Positions 1-7,078 of a stretch of DNA of 40,447 nt are shown one piece after another. Position numbers and translations under genes: made by a program. Origin of the DNA: CAZNLS01 sp964573895 (lineage in GTDB: Bacteria; Acidobacteriota; Aminicenantia; UBA2199). The notes beneath the pieces were generated by a model. It searched no databases and had not been told where the DNA came from. It saw only the letters and a program-made list of their open reading frames with translations. Location of the stretch: contig CAZNLS010000007.1 of the NCBI GenBank assembly GCA_964573895.1, positions 1 through 40,447 on the forward strand. The letters run 5' to 3'. The first letter of the stretch is position 1, and every line of letters begins with the position of its first letter.

Positions 1-1
1 A

Positions 2-613
2 AATAGAATTGAAAAAGCATTTATTTTTTTATTGATAACTTTAATTTCGGGAGGATTGATATTCTCCGGTCAGCAGAACCTTAATATTAAAAAGAGAGTT
101 GTAAAACCTGGTTTTCAGTTGAAGGACCGGTATATCAGGGGAATTGTTTTTGAAGATGCTGCAACAGGTAGAAATGTTAGAAGGCACATAGGAATATTTG
201 ATAGTAACTGCAGAAGGATCTACATACGTATTCCGGATGCGGCTCCTCAGATAAATGTCCGGCCCGCTTTTTCCGAAGTAAAGGTAAAAGTTTTGGGAGC
301 AGCATATTTGAAAATTAATCAGGCAACTATCCTCAGAAATGCAATCTGGTCAAAATCGGTAATTGTAATAAAAAAGCGTCAATTTGAGGGAACTGTTATG
401 GTAGTCAATTGTAATGACAATTATTTTGATATGAATTACAGAATGTGTGATTATGGTTCATTTACCGTAAGAGTCGGGGTTTCATCCGGTGAATGCAGCA
501 GGCTTAACCTTACGAATGGAACAAGAGTGAGAGTTGCTTCAAATAATTGGTCTTATTCACCTAGGGAAAGGAAATTTACATTGAATTCAATTCTATCTGT
601 GAAGAAATTCTGA
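2..613 (+). CDS. Secreted protein of unknown function, 5' end cut off by the window
   Basis: The reading frame is open back to the window edge. A possible TTG at position 32 lies inside a hydrophobic stretch (about FIFLLITLISGGLIFSG) that looks like a signal peptide or membrane anchor, so the true start is probably just outside the window. The remaining part, about 180 residues, is rich in beta-forming residues and basic residues and has four cysteines that could form disulfides (one near CRRI, one in VNCND, one in RMCDYG, one in GECSR). I recognise no family. It is followed by a gap with a sigma-70 promoter for the next gene, so it is probably the end of its own transcription unit. An exported beta-sandwich protein is an inference only. 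Confidence 0.55.
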   Translation, partial: NRIEKAFIFLLITLISGGLIFSGQQNLNIKKRVVKPGFQLKDRYIRGIVFEDAATGRNVRRHIGIFDSNCRRIYIRIPDAAPQINVRPAFSEVKVKVLGAAYLKINQATILRNAIWSKSVIVIKKRQFEGTVMVVNCNDNYFDMNYRMCDYGSFTVRVGVSSGECSRLNLTNGTRVRVASNNWSYSPRERKFTLNSILSVKKF

Positions 614-700
614 TCCTGATTTTTCAATTGTCAAAAATAATCATAATTTAATCCGGTGTTTGTTTGAAAGTTATTTATAGAATAAAAAATTAAAAAAAAT

Positions 701-728
701 TTGACGAAATTATTTAAATCAGTATAAT
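701..728 (+). promoter_or_regulatory. Sigma-70 type promoter of the DUF5679 gene
   Basis: TTGACG at 701-706, a 16-base spacer and a perfect TATAAT at 723-728. Transcription would start near 735, ten bases before the AGGAGG ribosome binding site at 745-750. Very AT-rich surroundings raise the chance of a fortuitous match, but spacing to the ribosome binding site fits well. Confidence 0.6.
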
Positions 729-755
729 TTAATTAAATTTATTCAGGAGGATAGA

Positions 756-905
756 ATGGCTGAAACAGCTTATTGTGTAAAATGTAAAGCAAAACAGGAA
801 ATGAAAGATGAGCAGAGAGTGACAATGAAAAACGGCAGACCTGCCATGAAAGGAAAATGTCCAAAATGCGGAACGGGAATGTATAAGATCCTTCCCATGA
901 AGTAA
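756..905 (+). CDS. DUF5679-type small zinc-ribbon-like protein
   Basis: A 49-residue protein starting at an ATG five bases after a perfect AGGAGG. It begins MAETAYCVKCKAKQEM and has two cysteine pairs, CVKC near residue 7 and CPKCG near residue 37, with the sequence NGRPAMKGKCPKCGTGMYKI between and after. This is the pattern of the DUF5679 family, short proteins with two CxxC knuckles that probably bind one zinc ion. The molecular role of the family is not known; it is often found as a stand-alone gene. It has its own promoter and no operon partner here. Confidence 0.85.
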   Translation: MAETAYCVKCKAKQEMKDEQRVTMKNGRPAMKGKCPKCGTGMYKILPMK

Positions 906-1043
906 GTATCCCGGACTAACAATTAAAGAGAAAACTTAGACTTCTTTAGAACTATCAGTATTGCAGTTAAGCCTTTTTAAATTAATCTGCACTAATATTT
1001 AAAGTAAGGTCACCGGAAACAAATTTTATTTTGAGTGATAGTT

Positions 1044-2063
1044 TTACCTCAGATCAGTGATCTTTAATTCCCATGTTTCTTCGTCTTCGTTTTCTATTAG
1101 CGAATACAATTTTCCTTTGTCTATGGAATAGAGTATCGCATAGTATGTAAAAGGGATATATCTGTCCAAAGGCACAAATATCCTCTTAATTTCTTTTCCT
1201 TTTAAATCAAGAATTATGCACTCCCACAGATCATTTTTTCTTTTGTAAGTGATTACATGGATTTTATTATCTGCGAGTGAGATATCACGGATAGCAGGAA
1301 AATTTTCCTTAAATTTAATAAACTTTTTAATATTTTGATAGAAGCTTTTAAACATTGAATAATTTTTGAACCAGTAGTAGGTTTCATTTTTGAATTTATT
1401 AGGAATTTTTTGTTTTACATAATCTTTTTTTATTTTTCTTACTTTATTACCTTTGTGATCGAAAATATCAATAATAAAATCTTCATTACTGGAAACCACA
1501 AAAATTTTATCTTTATACGAAGGGTTATAAGTAAAAGCACTCAGGGGGAGGATAATATCCTGCTGAGGATTTACAGAAATATTAGTATGGAAGAGTTTTG
1601 CAATCTCTTTAAAATTATTTGAAAAAAGCCTGAAGCTTATTCTGAATTTTTTTTCGGAATCTATTGAAGGACCGATAGTTACAAAATTATCCTTTACCTG
1701 GTAGAGTACGAGGTTTGCAAAAGCCTTCCTCTCACTTAGAAATTTTCCGGAAGGTGAAAAATAAGAGAGCTTATTATTACTGTTGATAACAAGTTTTTCA
1801 TCAACAAATGACATTGACATTGGAGGACCAAAAGGTCTCGCTATGAACTCAGCCGGGCCCTCTCCTGATTTTCCAAAAGTATTTATTAATTTGTAGTTCT
1901 TCAAATCATAAATTTTAATCGTTGTATTTTCCAGTATATATAATTTCCCGTTTTTTACAGTCATCATTGCCGGTTTAACCAGTTCATCTAAAATAATCTC
2001 TTCAGACTTGACCGGAATAAAGATAAAAACAATAGTAATAAAAATTTTTAATAAAAATTTCAT
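1044..2063 (-). CDS. Secreted six-bladed beta-propeller protein
   Basis: 339 residues. I chose the ATG at 2063 rather than the one 39 bases upstream because an AAGGAG lies seven bases before it and the protein then begins MKFLLKIFITIVFIFIPVKS, a clean signal peptide. The mature part has repeated blade-like units: KPAMMTVKNGKLYILENTTIKIYDLKNYK, followed by GKSGEGPAEF, the hallmark of the six-bladed propeller proteins grouped with DUF5128/NHL-type repeats, and later LADNKIHVITYKRKN and SIDKGKLYSLIENE. These proteins sit in the periplasm or on the cell surface; ligands are mostly unknown. No catalytic residues are evident. It is divergent from typA, and the two genes share a 165-base intergenic region. 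Confidence 0.75.
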   Translation of the reverse strand: MKFLLKIFITIVFIFIPVKSEEIILDELVKPAMMTVKNGKLYILENTTIKIYDLKNYKLINTFGKSGEGPAEFIARPFGPPMSMSFVDEKLVINSNNKLSYFSPSGKFLSERKAFANLVLYQVKDNFVTIGPSIDSEKKFRISFRLFSNNFKEIAKLFHTNISVNPQQDIILPLSAFTYNPSYKDKIFVVSSNEDFIIDIFDHKGNKVRKIKKDYVKQKIPNKFKNETYYWFKNYSMFKSFYQNIKKFIKFKENFPAIRDISLADNKIHVITYKRKNDLWECIILDLKGKEIKRIFVPLDRYIPFTYYAILYSIDKGKLYSLIENEDEETWELKITDLR

Positions 2064-2136
2064 TTCTGCTCCTTTTGAATCAATATACGTTTTTTTATTC
2101 ACACTTGTTCCATTTTGTACTAAATAGTTTAAAATA

Positions 2137-2161
2137 TGGTATAATATCCTTTTAGGATATT
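2137..2161 (+). promoter_or_regulatory. Extended -10 promoter of typA with overlapping palindrome
   Basis: TGGTATAAT (2137-2145) is a perfect extended -10 element (TGnTATAAT); a weak TTGTAC lies at 2115-2120. An exact 8-bp inverted repeat, AATATCCT-TTT-AGGATATT (2143-2161), starts inside the -10 box and covers the predicted transcription start near 2152. It could be an operator or the hairpin at the 5' end of a roughly 75-base leader. Confidence 0.5.
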
Positions 2162-2228
2162 TCCGGCACTTCCCCGATAAAATAATACTTTATTTAGGAT
2201 TGTGTACATGTATATCTTTGGATAATTT

Positions 2229-4046
2229 ATGAAAAAAATAAAAAATATAGCGATAATTGCTCATGTTGATCATGGCAAGACCACCCTTATAGATGCGGCC
2301 TTAAAGCAGGCCGGAGTATTTAGAGAGAACCAGAATATTGCTGAACGAGTAATGGACTCCAATGACCTTGAAAGAGAAAGGGGGATAACTATCTTCTCAA
2401 AGAATGCCGCTCTATTCTACAAAGATTTCAAGATAAATATTGTCGATACTCCGGGGCATGCCGATTTCGGCGGTGAAGTTCAAAGAATAATGAGAATGGT
2501 GGATTCGGTTCTGCTTCTGGTTGATGCATTTGAGGGGCCGATGCCCCAGACAAAATATGTTCTGAAAAAATCTCTTGAACAGGGGCTGAAACCAATAGTT
2601 GTCATTAACAAGATTGATCGGCCCAATGTACGTCCGCATGAAATTTTAAACCAGGTCTTCGATCTATTTGTCGAATTAAATGCTAATGAGGACCAACTTG
2701 ATTTTCCGGTTGTATATTCTTCAGCCAAAGAGGGATTTGCCCGATATGAACCTGAAGATGACAATAGAGACCTGAAGCCTCTCTTTGAGACAATTATAAA
2801 AAATGTTGACGAACCTGCCGGTGATTGTGATAAACCCGTTCAGTTCCTGACATCGGCGATAAGTTACGATAATTATCTGGGAAAAACCGGGACCGGAAGA
2901 ATACATAACGGAACTTTAAAACAGGGTGAAGAGATTCTCCTGATAAAAAAAGACGGATTACAGAAGGCTGGCAAAGTTTCGAAACTTTTCACCTACTCCG
3001 GATTGACCCGAACTGCAATTTCCGAAGCATATGCCGGAGATATAGTTTCGATTTGCGGGATAGAGTCAATTGATGTTGGTGACACGATAACGGATAAGGA
3101 TCATCCGGTTCAGTTAAAATCGATTGATATAGATGAACCAACTATGGCAATGAATTTTATGGTAAATGATTCTCCTTTTGCAGGGACCGAGGGACAATTT
3201 GTAACTTCCAGGCATATATGGGGGAGACTGCAAAAAGAGTTGTTGACAAATGTGAGTTTAAGAGTCTCGGAAACGGAATTAAAAAATTCATTCTCGGTCA
3301 AGGCAAGGGGGGCTTTGCAGCTCTCAATTCTTATCGAAAATATGAGAAGGGAGGGATATGAATTCCAGGTCTCAAAACCAAAAGTGATTTTCAGAGAAAT
3401 TGAGGGTAAAAAACATGAACCGATAGAACAAGCAGTTGTTGATGTAGCGGATGAGTATAGTGGAGTTGTTATTGAAATGTTCGGTCAGAGAAAAGGAGAA
3501 TTGATAAATATGGTTTCAGGTGTCAAAGGATATACAAGAATTGAATTCAATATACCCTCAAGAGGACTGATAGGTTTTAATAATGAATTTTTGACAGAAA
3601 CGCATGGGACTGGAATTCTTAATCACAGTTTTTCTTCTTATGAGCCTTTCAAAGGTGAGTTCAGTAAGAAAACGAAAGGTGTTCTGATAGCTCTTGAAAA
3701 CGGGGTTTCGGTTCCTTATGGACTGTTCAATCTACAACCCAGAGGAACACTCTTTATCGATGCCGGTGTCCCGGTATATTCCGGAATGATAATCGGTGAG
3801 CACAGCAAAGAGAATGATCTTGTTGTAAATGCCTGTAAAACAAAAAAACTGACAAACATGAGAGCCGCAGGTTCCGATGATGCTGTCAAATTAATAACCC
3901 CAAGGAAATTCAGCCTTGAGCAGGCTCTTGAATATATTGAGGATGATGAACTGCTTGAGATAACTCCAAAAAATATTAGAATGAGAAAACGACTTTTGAA
4001 TATTCATGAAAGAAAAAGATTCGAGAAAACAAGACATGCAGGATAG
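2229..4046 (+). CDS. typA: Ribosome-associated translational GTPase TypA/BipA
   Basis: 605 residues, the normal length of TypA. The GTPase motifs are complete: G1 AHVDHGKT at residues 11-18, G2 in ERERGITI about residue 50, G3 DTPGHADFGGEVQR about residue 75, G4 NKIDRP about residue 130. Elongation-factor domains II, III and V follow, and the C-terminal BipA-specific domain contains VSVPYGLFNLQPRGTLFIDAGVPVYSGMIIGEH and NMRAAGSDD, both typical. TypA binds the ribosome as an EF-G-like GTPase and helps 50S assembly, growth in the cold and stress adaptation. It is a single gene with its own promoter and an unusually weak Shine-Dalgarno; the stop faces the DUF2249 gene's stop 18 bases away. Confidence 0.97.
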   Translation: MKKIKNIAIIAHVDHGKTTLIDAALKQAGVFRENQNIAERVMDSNDLERERGITIFSKNAALFYKDFKINIVDTPGHADFGGEVQRIMRMVDSVLLLVDAFEGPMPQTKYVLKKSLEQGLKPIVVINKIDRPNVRPHEILNQVFDLFVELNANEDQLDFPVVYSSAKEGFARYEPEDDNRDLKPLFETIIKNVDEPAGDCDKPVQFLTSAISYDNYLGKTGTGRIHNGTLKQGEEILLIKKDGLQKAGKVSKLFTYSGLTRTAISEAYAGDIVSICGIESIDVGDTITDKDHPVQLKSIDIDEPTMAMNFMVNDSPFAGTEGQFVTSRHIWGRLQKELLTNVSLRVSETELKNSFSVKARGALQLSILIENMRREGYEFQVSKPKVIFREIEGKKHEPIEQAVVDVADEYSGVVIEMFGQRKGELINMVSGVKGYTRIEFNIPSRGLIGFNNEFLTETHGTGILNHSFSSYEPFKGEFSKKTKGVLIALENGVSVPYGLFNLQPRGTLFIDAGVPVYSGMIIGEHSKENDLVVNACKTKKLTNMRAAGSDDAVKLITPRKFSLEQALEYIEDDELLEITPKNIRMRKRLLNIHERKRFEKTRHAG

Positions 4047-4064
4047 TTCAAAGAGGAATTTTAT

Positions 4065-4580
4065 CTAATTTTTATAAAAATATATTAGGTATTTTCCGCT
4101 CTCCTTATTTGCAACCCAGTGCTCAAAGCCGATACTTGAGGCCTTGTCTATTAACGGGGCGGGAAGAAAAGGTGCCCGGAGTTCATAAATCTCCTTGCTT
4201 TTCATACTATTCAGATCTGCCATCACCTGATTTACAGGATGCTCCCCGGCATTCAGCATTTCTCCGGCATCGAATTTTTCACTCACGTTTTTTTCATTGA
4301 ACCATCCGGGTTTTTTTTCATTGTATTTTGCATCATCCTGGCCGGATATAAGATCCTGTCCGACCTCTTTTCTTAATCTATTTATCAGGTTTTCAACACT
4401 GATATTTGCAATTGCTGCTGCCTGTTGAAGAGTTGTGATCTTTGCGATGGTTTTTCTTAGTACCGGATTTTTAAGCTTCTTAAAGGCCGGAGCATAATCA
4501 ATTATTTTCTGCTCAAGTTTGGGATAACTTTCAAGAAGTTCAGCAATTTTTGTTTTTGGGGTTATTATTTTCTTTTCCAT
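4065..4580 (-). CDS. DUF1858-DUF2249 two-domain protein
   Basis: 171 residues. Residues about 5-70 (ITPKTKIAELLESYPKLEQKIIDYAPAFKKLKNPVLRKTIAKITTL) match DUF1858, a helical domain often fused to redox proteins. Residues about 125-170 (IYELRAPFLPAPLIDKASSIGFEHWV) match DUF2249, a small sulfur-carrier-like alpha/beta fold. It starts three bases after the stop of the DUF438 gene and is surely co-transcribed with it and with the Rrf2 regulator. In many bacteria DUF2249, DUF1858 and hemerythrin-type proteins occur together near nitric-oxide or denitrification genes, so a role in redox or NO stress is likely; this is inference from context. No cysteines for a metal site are seen, so a direct redox centre is unlikely. 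Confidence 0.85.
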   Translation of the reverse strand: MEKKIITPKTKIAELLESYPKLEQKIIDYAPAFKKLKNPVLRKTIAKITTLQQAAAIANISVENLINRLRKEVGQDLISGQDDAKYNEKKPGWFNEKNVSEKFDAGEMLNAGEHPVNQVMADLNSMKSKEIYELRAPFLPAPLIDKASSIGFEHWVANKESGKYLIYFYKN

Positions 4581-4583
4581 CTT

Positions 4584-5819
4584 TTATTTTCCTCCATAGG
4601 ATAATATTCTCTGTTCGCCCTCAAGCTTTCTCTTTTTTGACAGATCCTGGGAAACTTCAAGGGTTCCAAGATATTCACCATTTTCATTTCTTAAAGCGAA
4701 ATATTCTATATGAATAAATTTATCTCTCATATTTATCCAGAAAGGAGCCCGGTTCTCTTTTCCGGATTTAAAATCATCCAGTATTTTATCAACAATATGG
4801 GCACTGGCCGGGGGGTGGCAAAACCTTACATCTCTGTTCAGTATTGATCTGTTTCTCTGGAAAATTCTATCTGCATTTTGGGAAAAAAATTTTACCTTAT
4901 CATCCTTGTCCACGAACGTTACGTCAAAAGGGAGAGTATTTAAAATGCTTGAAATTTCTTCCGAACTGAAACTTCCGCTTTGAAGCTGGACCCTGTCACC
5001 CTTTATCCTGGTTTTTTCAGGTTGAGCTTCTTTTAATCCCTCAGGTTTCCACTCTTTGTCAGGGTCAAAAAGACAGAATCCTATCTCAACAGATTCTTTG
5101 TAAATCTGCCACCAATCCATGTCGGTCAGGTTGTCAAGGGTCATTGGAAGGAGTATCTTTTCCTCCTTGTCTATCATTTCCGCTACATTTTTAACGGCAG
5201 GTTTAAGAAGAATATCTGCACTGGTTATAAAATCTTCCCTGTTTAAATCGGGAACATTCAGGACTTCAATACTCCCTTTAACCATTTCCCTGATCTCATC
5301 ATGTTTCCCCCACATTACTTTTGGAGGACCTGTGATTCCCCGTTTTTCAAGAAAAGGGAATATAAGATACTCTTTCCTCTGGTAATGTTTGTCTATATCC
5401 ATAAGCTGATTAAATAAACCCTTAATTGTTAAAATATAACTTCCGAAGTCTTCAGACCCGACTGACCGAACATCATTCAGCCTGTTCTCCAACTCAAGGC
5501 AAACTTCCTCTATTGCCTTGTTCTCTCTTTGCAATGTATCCACCGGATGTCCTTCAGGTACTTTTTTTTTCATTGACAGATCAATTTTGCCTTTTAAAAC
5601 TGCAGAATGAACATCACAGAGCCTCAGCACCTCTTCCTCAGGCAGACCTTCACTGATCAGCTCCTGCTCAACTTCCACCACTTCACCGTATGGAATATTT
5701 GAAAGATTCATCTCAAGTTCTTTCCTTACACTTTGCTGATCCTCGCCATCATGCAGTTTCAGAATGAGCTCTTTTAATCTATTTTTCCTTTTTTTTGAAT
5801 TATCTATCAATTCACTCAT
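4584..5819 (-). CDS. DUF438 / hemerythrin / PAS domain protein
   Basis: 411 residues, soluble. Domain order: DUF438 at about residues 14-80 (LKELILKLHDGED ... EGLPEEEVLRLCDVHSAV); a hemerythrin-like HHE bundle at about 90-240 with candidate di-iron ligands in EGHPVD, DKHYQRKEYLIFPFLE, WGKHDEIRE and DKEEKILLPM; and a PAS domain at about 290-400 (LPFDVTFVDKDDKVKFFSQNADRIF ... CHPPASAHIVDKIL). This is the standard architecture of DUF438 proteins, thought to sense or scavenge O2 or NO through the di-iron site. No output domain follows the PAS, so any signal goes out through protein contacts. It lies 17 bases after the Rrf2 stop and 3 bases before the next gene. Confidence 0.9.
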   Translation of the reverse strand: MSELIDNSKKRKNRLKELILKLHDGEDQQSVRKELEMNLSNIPYGEVVEVEQELISEGLPEEEVLRLCDVHSAVLKGKIDLSMKKKVPEGHPVDTLQRENKAIEEVCLELENRLNDVRSVGSEDFGSYILTIKGLFNQLMDIDKHYQRKEYLIFPFLEKRGITGPPKVMWGKHDEIREMVKGSIEVLNVPDLNREDFITSADILLKPAVKNVAEMIDKEEKILLPMTLDNLTDMDWWQIYKESVEIGFCLFDPDKEWKPEGLKEAQPEKTRIKGDRVQLQSGSFSSEEISSILNTLPFDVTFVDKDDKVKFFSQNADRIFQRNRSILNRDVRFCHPPASAHIVDKILDDFKSGKENRAPFWINMRDKFIHIEYFALRNENGEYLGTLEVSQDLSKKRKLEGEQRILSYGGK

Positions 5820-5836
5820 TTAAAAATCTCCTTGTT

Positions 5837-6244
5837 TTATAAAAAATTTACTATTTTAAAATTAACCAGTTTTTTCCAGATCTTATTGTCTGTATTAAAA
5901 CACTCGCTATGAATAGGGCATATCTTAATATTGAAGCATCCGGAAGTTCCAAACAGGGTGCAATTATTGAGTATGGGTTCACCGTCAAAAATCTTAATAA
6001 TCTGGGCGGTTCTAATTTCATCAATGTTTTCTGCAGGTTTTATTCCACCCTTAGGACCAACTGCAGACTGAACAATTCTGTTTTTTATAAGCTGCTGAAA
6101 AATTTTTCTCAGGTAATTCAGGGGAATATTTTCTGCCTTTGCAATCTCTTCTATTTTTACAAAATGACCGTCACTGCTGCTGTTTTTCAAAAGATAGAGT
6201 AAACCTCTCAGTGCATACATTGATGTAGAGGAAATATTTAGCAT
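5837..6244 (-). CDS. Rrf2-family Fe-S transcriptional regulator
   Basis: 135 residues from the ATG at 6244, chosen because it gives the family's normal N-terminus (MLNISSTSMYALRGLLYLL); an in-frame TTG lies seven codons upstream. The winged helix covers residues about 1-80: IEEIAKAENIPLNYLRKIFQQLIKNRIV is the recognition helix region, GPKGG the wing. C95, C103 and C109 (CTLFGTSGCFNIKICPIH) are in the C-x7-C-x5-C arrangement used by IscR/NsrR-type members for a [2Fe-2S] or [4Fe-4S] cluster, with C115 as an extra. First gene of a three-gene operon with DUF438/hemerythrin and DUF2249 proteins, which suggests an NO or redox sensor such as NsrR. A palindrome covers its promoter, consistent with autoregulation. 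Confidence 0.9.
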   Translation of the reverse strand: MLNISSTSMYALRGLLYLLKNSSSDGHFVKIEEIAKAENIPLNYLRKIFQQLIKNRIVQSAVGPKGGIKPAENIDEIRTAQIIKIFDGEPILNNCTLFGTSGCFNIKICPIHSECFNTDNKIWKKLVNFKIVNFL

Positions 6245-6262
6245 TTTAGCACCCACATATCC

Positions 6263-6293
6263 CAAATATATAATATATTTTAATATTTGTCAA
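6263..6293 (-). promoter_or_regulatory. Promoter and probable operator of the Rrf2 operon
   Basis: On the minus strand TTGACA (6288-6293), a 17-base spacer and TATATT (6265-6270) form a near-consensus sigma-70 promoter. The same bases hold a perfect 17-base palindrome AAATATATAATATATTT (6264-6280) and a wider inverted repeat CAAATAT (6263-6269) / ATATTTG (6283-6289). A dimeric regulator bound here would block RNA polymerase, so the Rrf2 protein is the obvious candidate. The AT-richness makes palindromes common, hence moderate confidence for the operator and higher for the promoter. Confidence 0.6.
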
Positions 6294-6362
6294 TAATAAA
6301 ATAAAATTCTGATATATGGTTCTATCTACCCTCTATCTGATCAGGAGCAAAATCTATTTTTC

Positions 6363-6833
6363 TTATTTTTGTCCGAAATTTTCCGGAACGAGGATTGAAG
6401 TTATCTCCCCGGTCACACAAACTTTTCCTTCTGCAATCAGCCGTGCTTCAACCACCACTTTTCTTCCCTTAATCTCTTTTATCTTTCCCCGTATCTCGAG
6501 TTCCGGACCAAGTGGTGTAGGTCTTTGATAAGTGACATTGAGAGAACCCGTTACGAACCTGGGAGCATTGAATCCGCTCAGTTCAATTCCATTCTCTTTC
6601 GCGTAAGCGAGACTTGAACTTCCGGTTCCATGACAATCGATAAGTGATGCGAGAAGCCCCCCGTAAACAAATCCGGGGAGTGCTGTATGGTGGTTCTGCG
6701 GAGTGAATCTGGTTACTGTCTCATCTCCATCCCAGCTCGTTTTTAATTGATATCCTTCATTGTTTAACCTGCCGCATCCATAGCACATGGCAAATCTTTC
6801 ATCATAATAATCCTGAATTCCTTTTAATTCCAT
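6363..6833 (-). CDS. PaaI/YbgC-like hotdog-fold thioesterase
   Basis: 156 residues. Residues about 45-75 (HHTALPGFVYGGLLASLIDCHG) carry the hotdog helix motif of the 4HBT/PaaI family, where the residue facing the thioester is the Asp in LIDCHG. The strands VTGSLNVTYQRPTPLGPELEIRGKI and GRKVVVEARLIAEGKVCVTGEI follow as in acyl-CoA thioesterases. The N-terminus adds CYGCGRLNNEGYQL, a CxxC pair commonly seen in this subgroup. It probably hydrolyses an acyl-CoA or aryl-CoA; the substrate cannot be told from sequence. Single gene, start preceded by GGAG; it lies downstream of nothing else on this strand. Confidence 0.85.
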   Translation of the reverse strand: MELKGIQDYYDERFAMCYGCGRLNNEGYQLKTSWDGDETVTRFTPQNHHTALPGFVYGGLLASLIDCHGTGSSSLAYAKENGIELSGFNAPRFVTGSLNVTYQRPTPLGPELEIRGKIKEIKGRKVVVEARLIAEGKVCVTGEITSILVPENFGQK

Positions 6834-6920
6834 TTTTACTCCGTTTTTACTGTTAAAAAATATAATAATGGTGAAAAAAGAAAAAGTAAAGATAAATTCA
6901 GCTTTGATAAAGTAAATAAT

Positions 6921-7028
6921 ATGGATCTAAATAAAGTAGAGCTGTTAAAAAAATTGGGAATTAAATATATTATTGAACAGGTGGTGGAGAGGCACATATT
7001 TACCCGGGGATACAAAGCATTCAAATAA
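6921..7028 (+). CDS. Possible small protein, 35 residues
   Basis: An ATG-to-TAA frame in the 245-base gap between the thioesterase start and the propeller/GGDEF gene. The peptide starts MDLNKVELLKKLGIKYIIEQ and looks amphipathic and protein-like rather than random, but there is no Shine-Dalgarno, no clear promoter and no recognised family. It ends 17 bases before the -35 box of the next gene. Could equally be non-coding. Confidence 0.2.
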   Translation: MDLNKVELLKKLGIKYIIEQVVERHIFTRGYKAFK

Positions 7029-7044
7029 TTTTAATCTAATAAAA

Positions 7045-7072
7045 TTGAAAAAAAAACCGAAATTGATATAAT
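7045..7072 (+). promoter_or_regulatory. Promoter of the propeller/GGDEF gene; predicts a leaderless mRNA
   Basis: TTGAAA (7045-7050), a 16-base spacer and TATAAT (7067-7072). Only six bases separate the -10 box from the GTG at 7079, so transcription would begin at or next to the start codon; no Shine-Dalgarno is present. Confidence 0.55.
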
Positions 7073-7078
7073 TTGATT

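Noticed and set aside
30..32. TTG at position 32 as the start of the first gene
   Set aside because: The frame stays open to the window edge and the TTG lies within the hydrophobic signal segment, so the gene is probably truncated rather than starting here.
1410..1622. 70-codon plus-strand frame inside the propeller gene
   Set aside because: Lies wholly inside a gene with signal peptide and recognised repeats on the opposite strand; no start signal.
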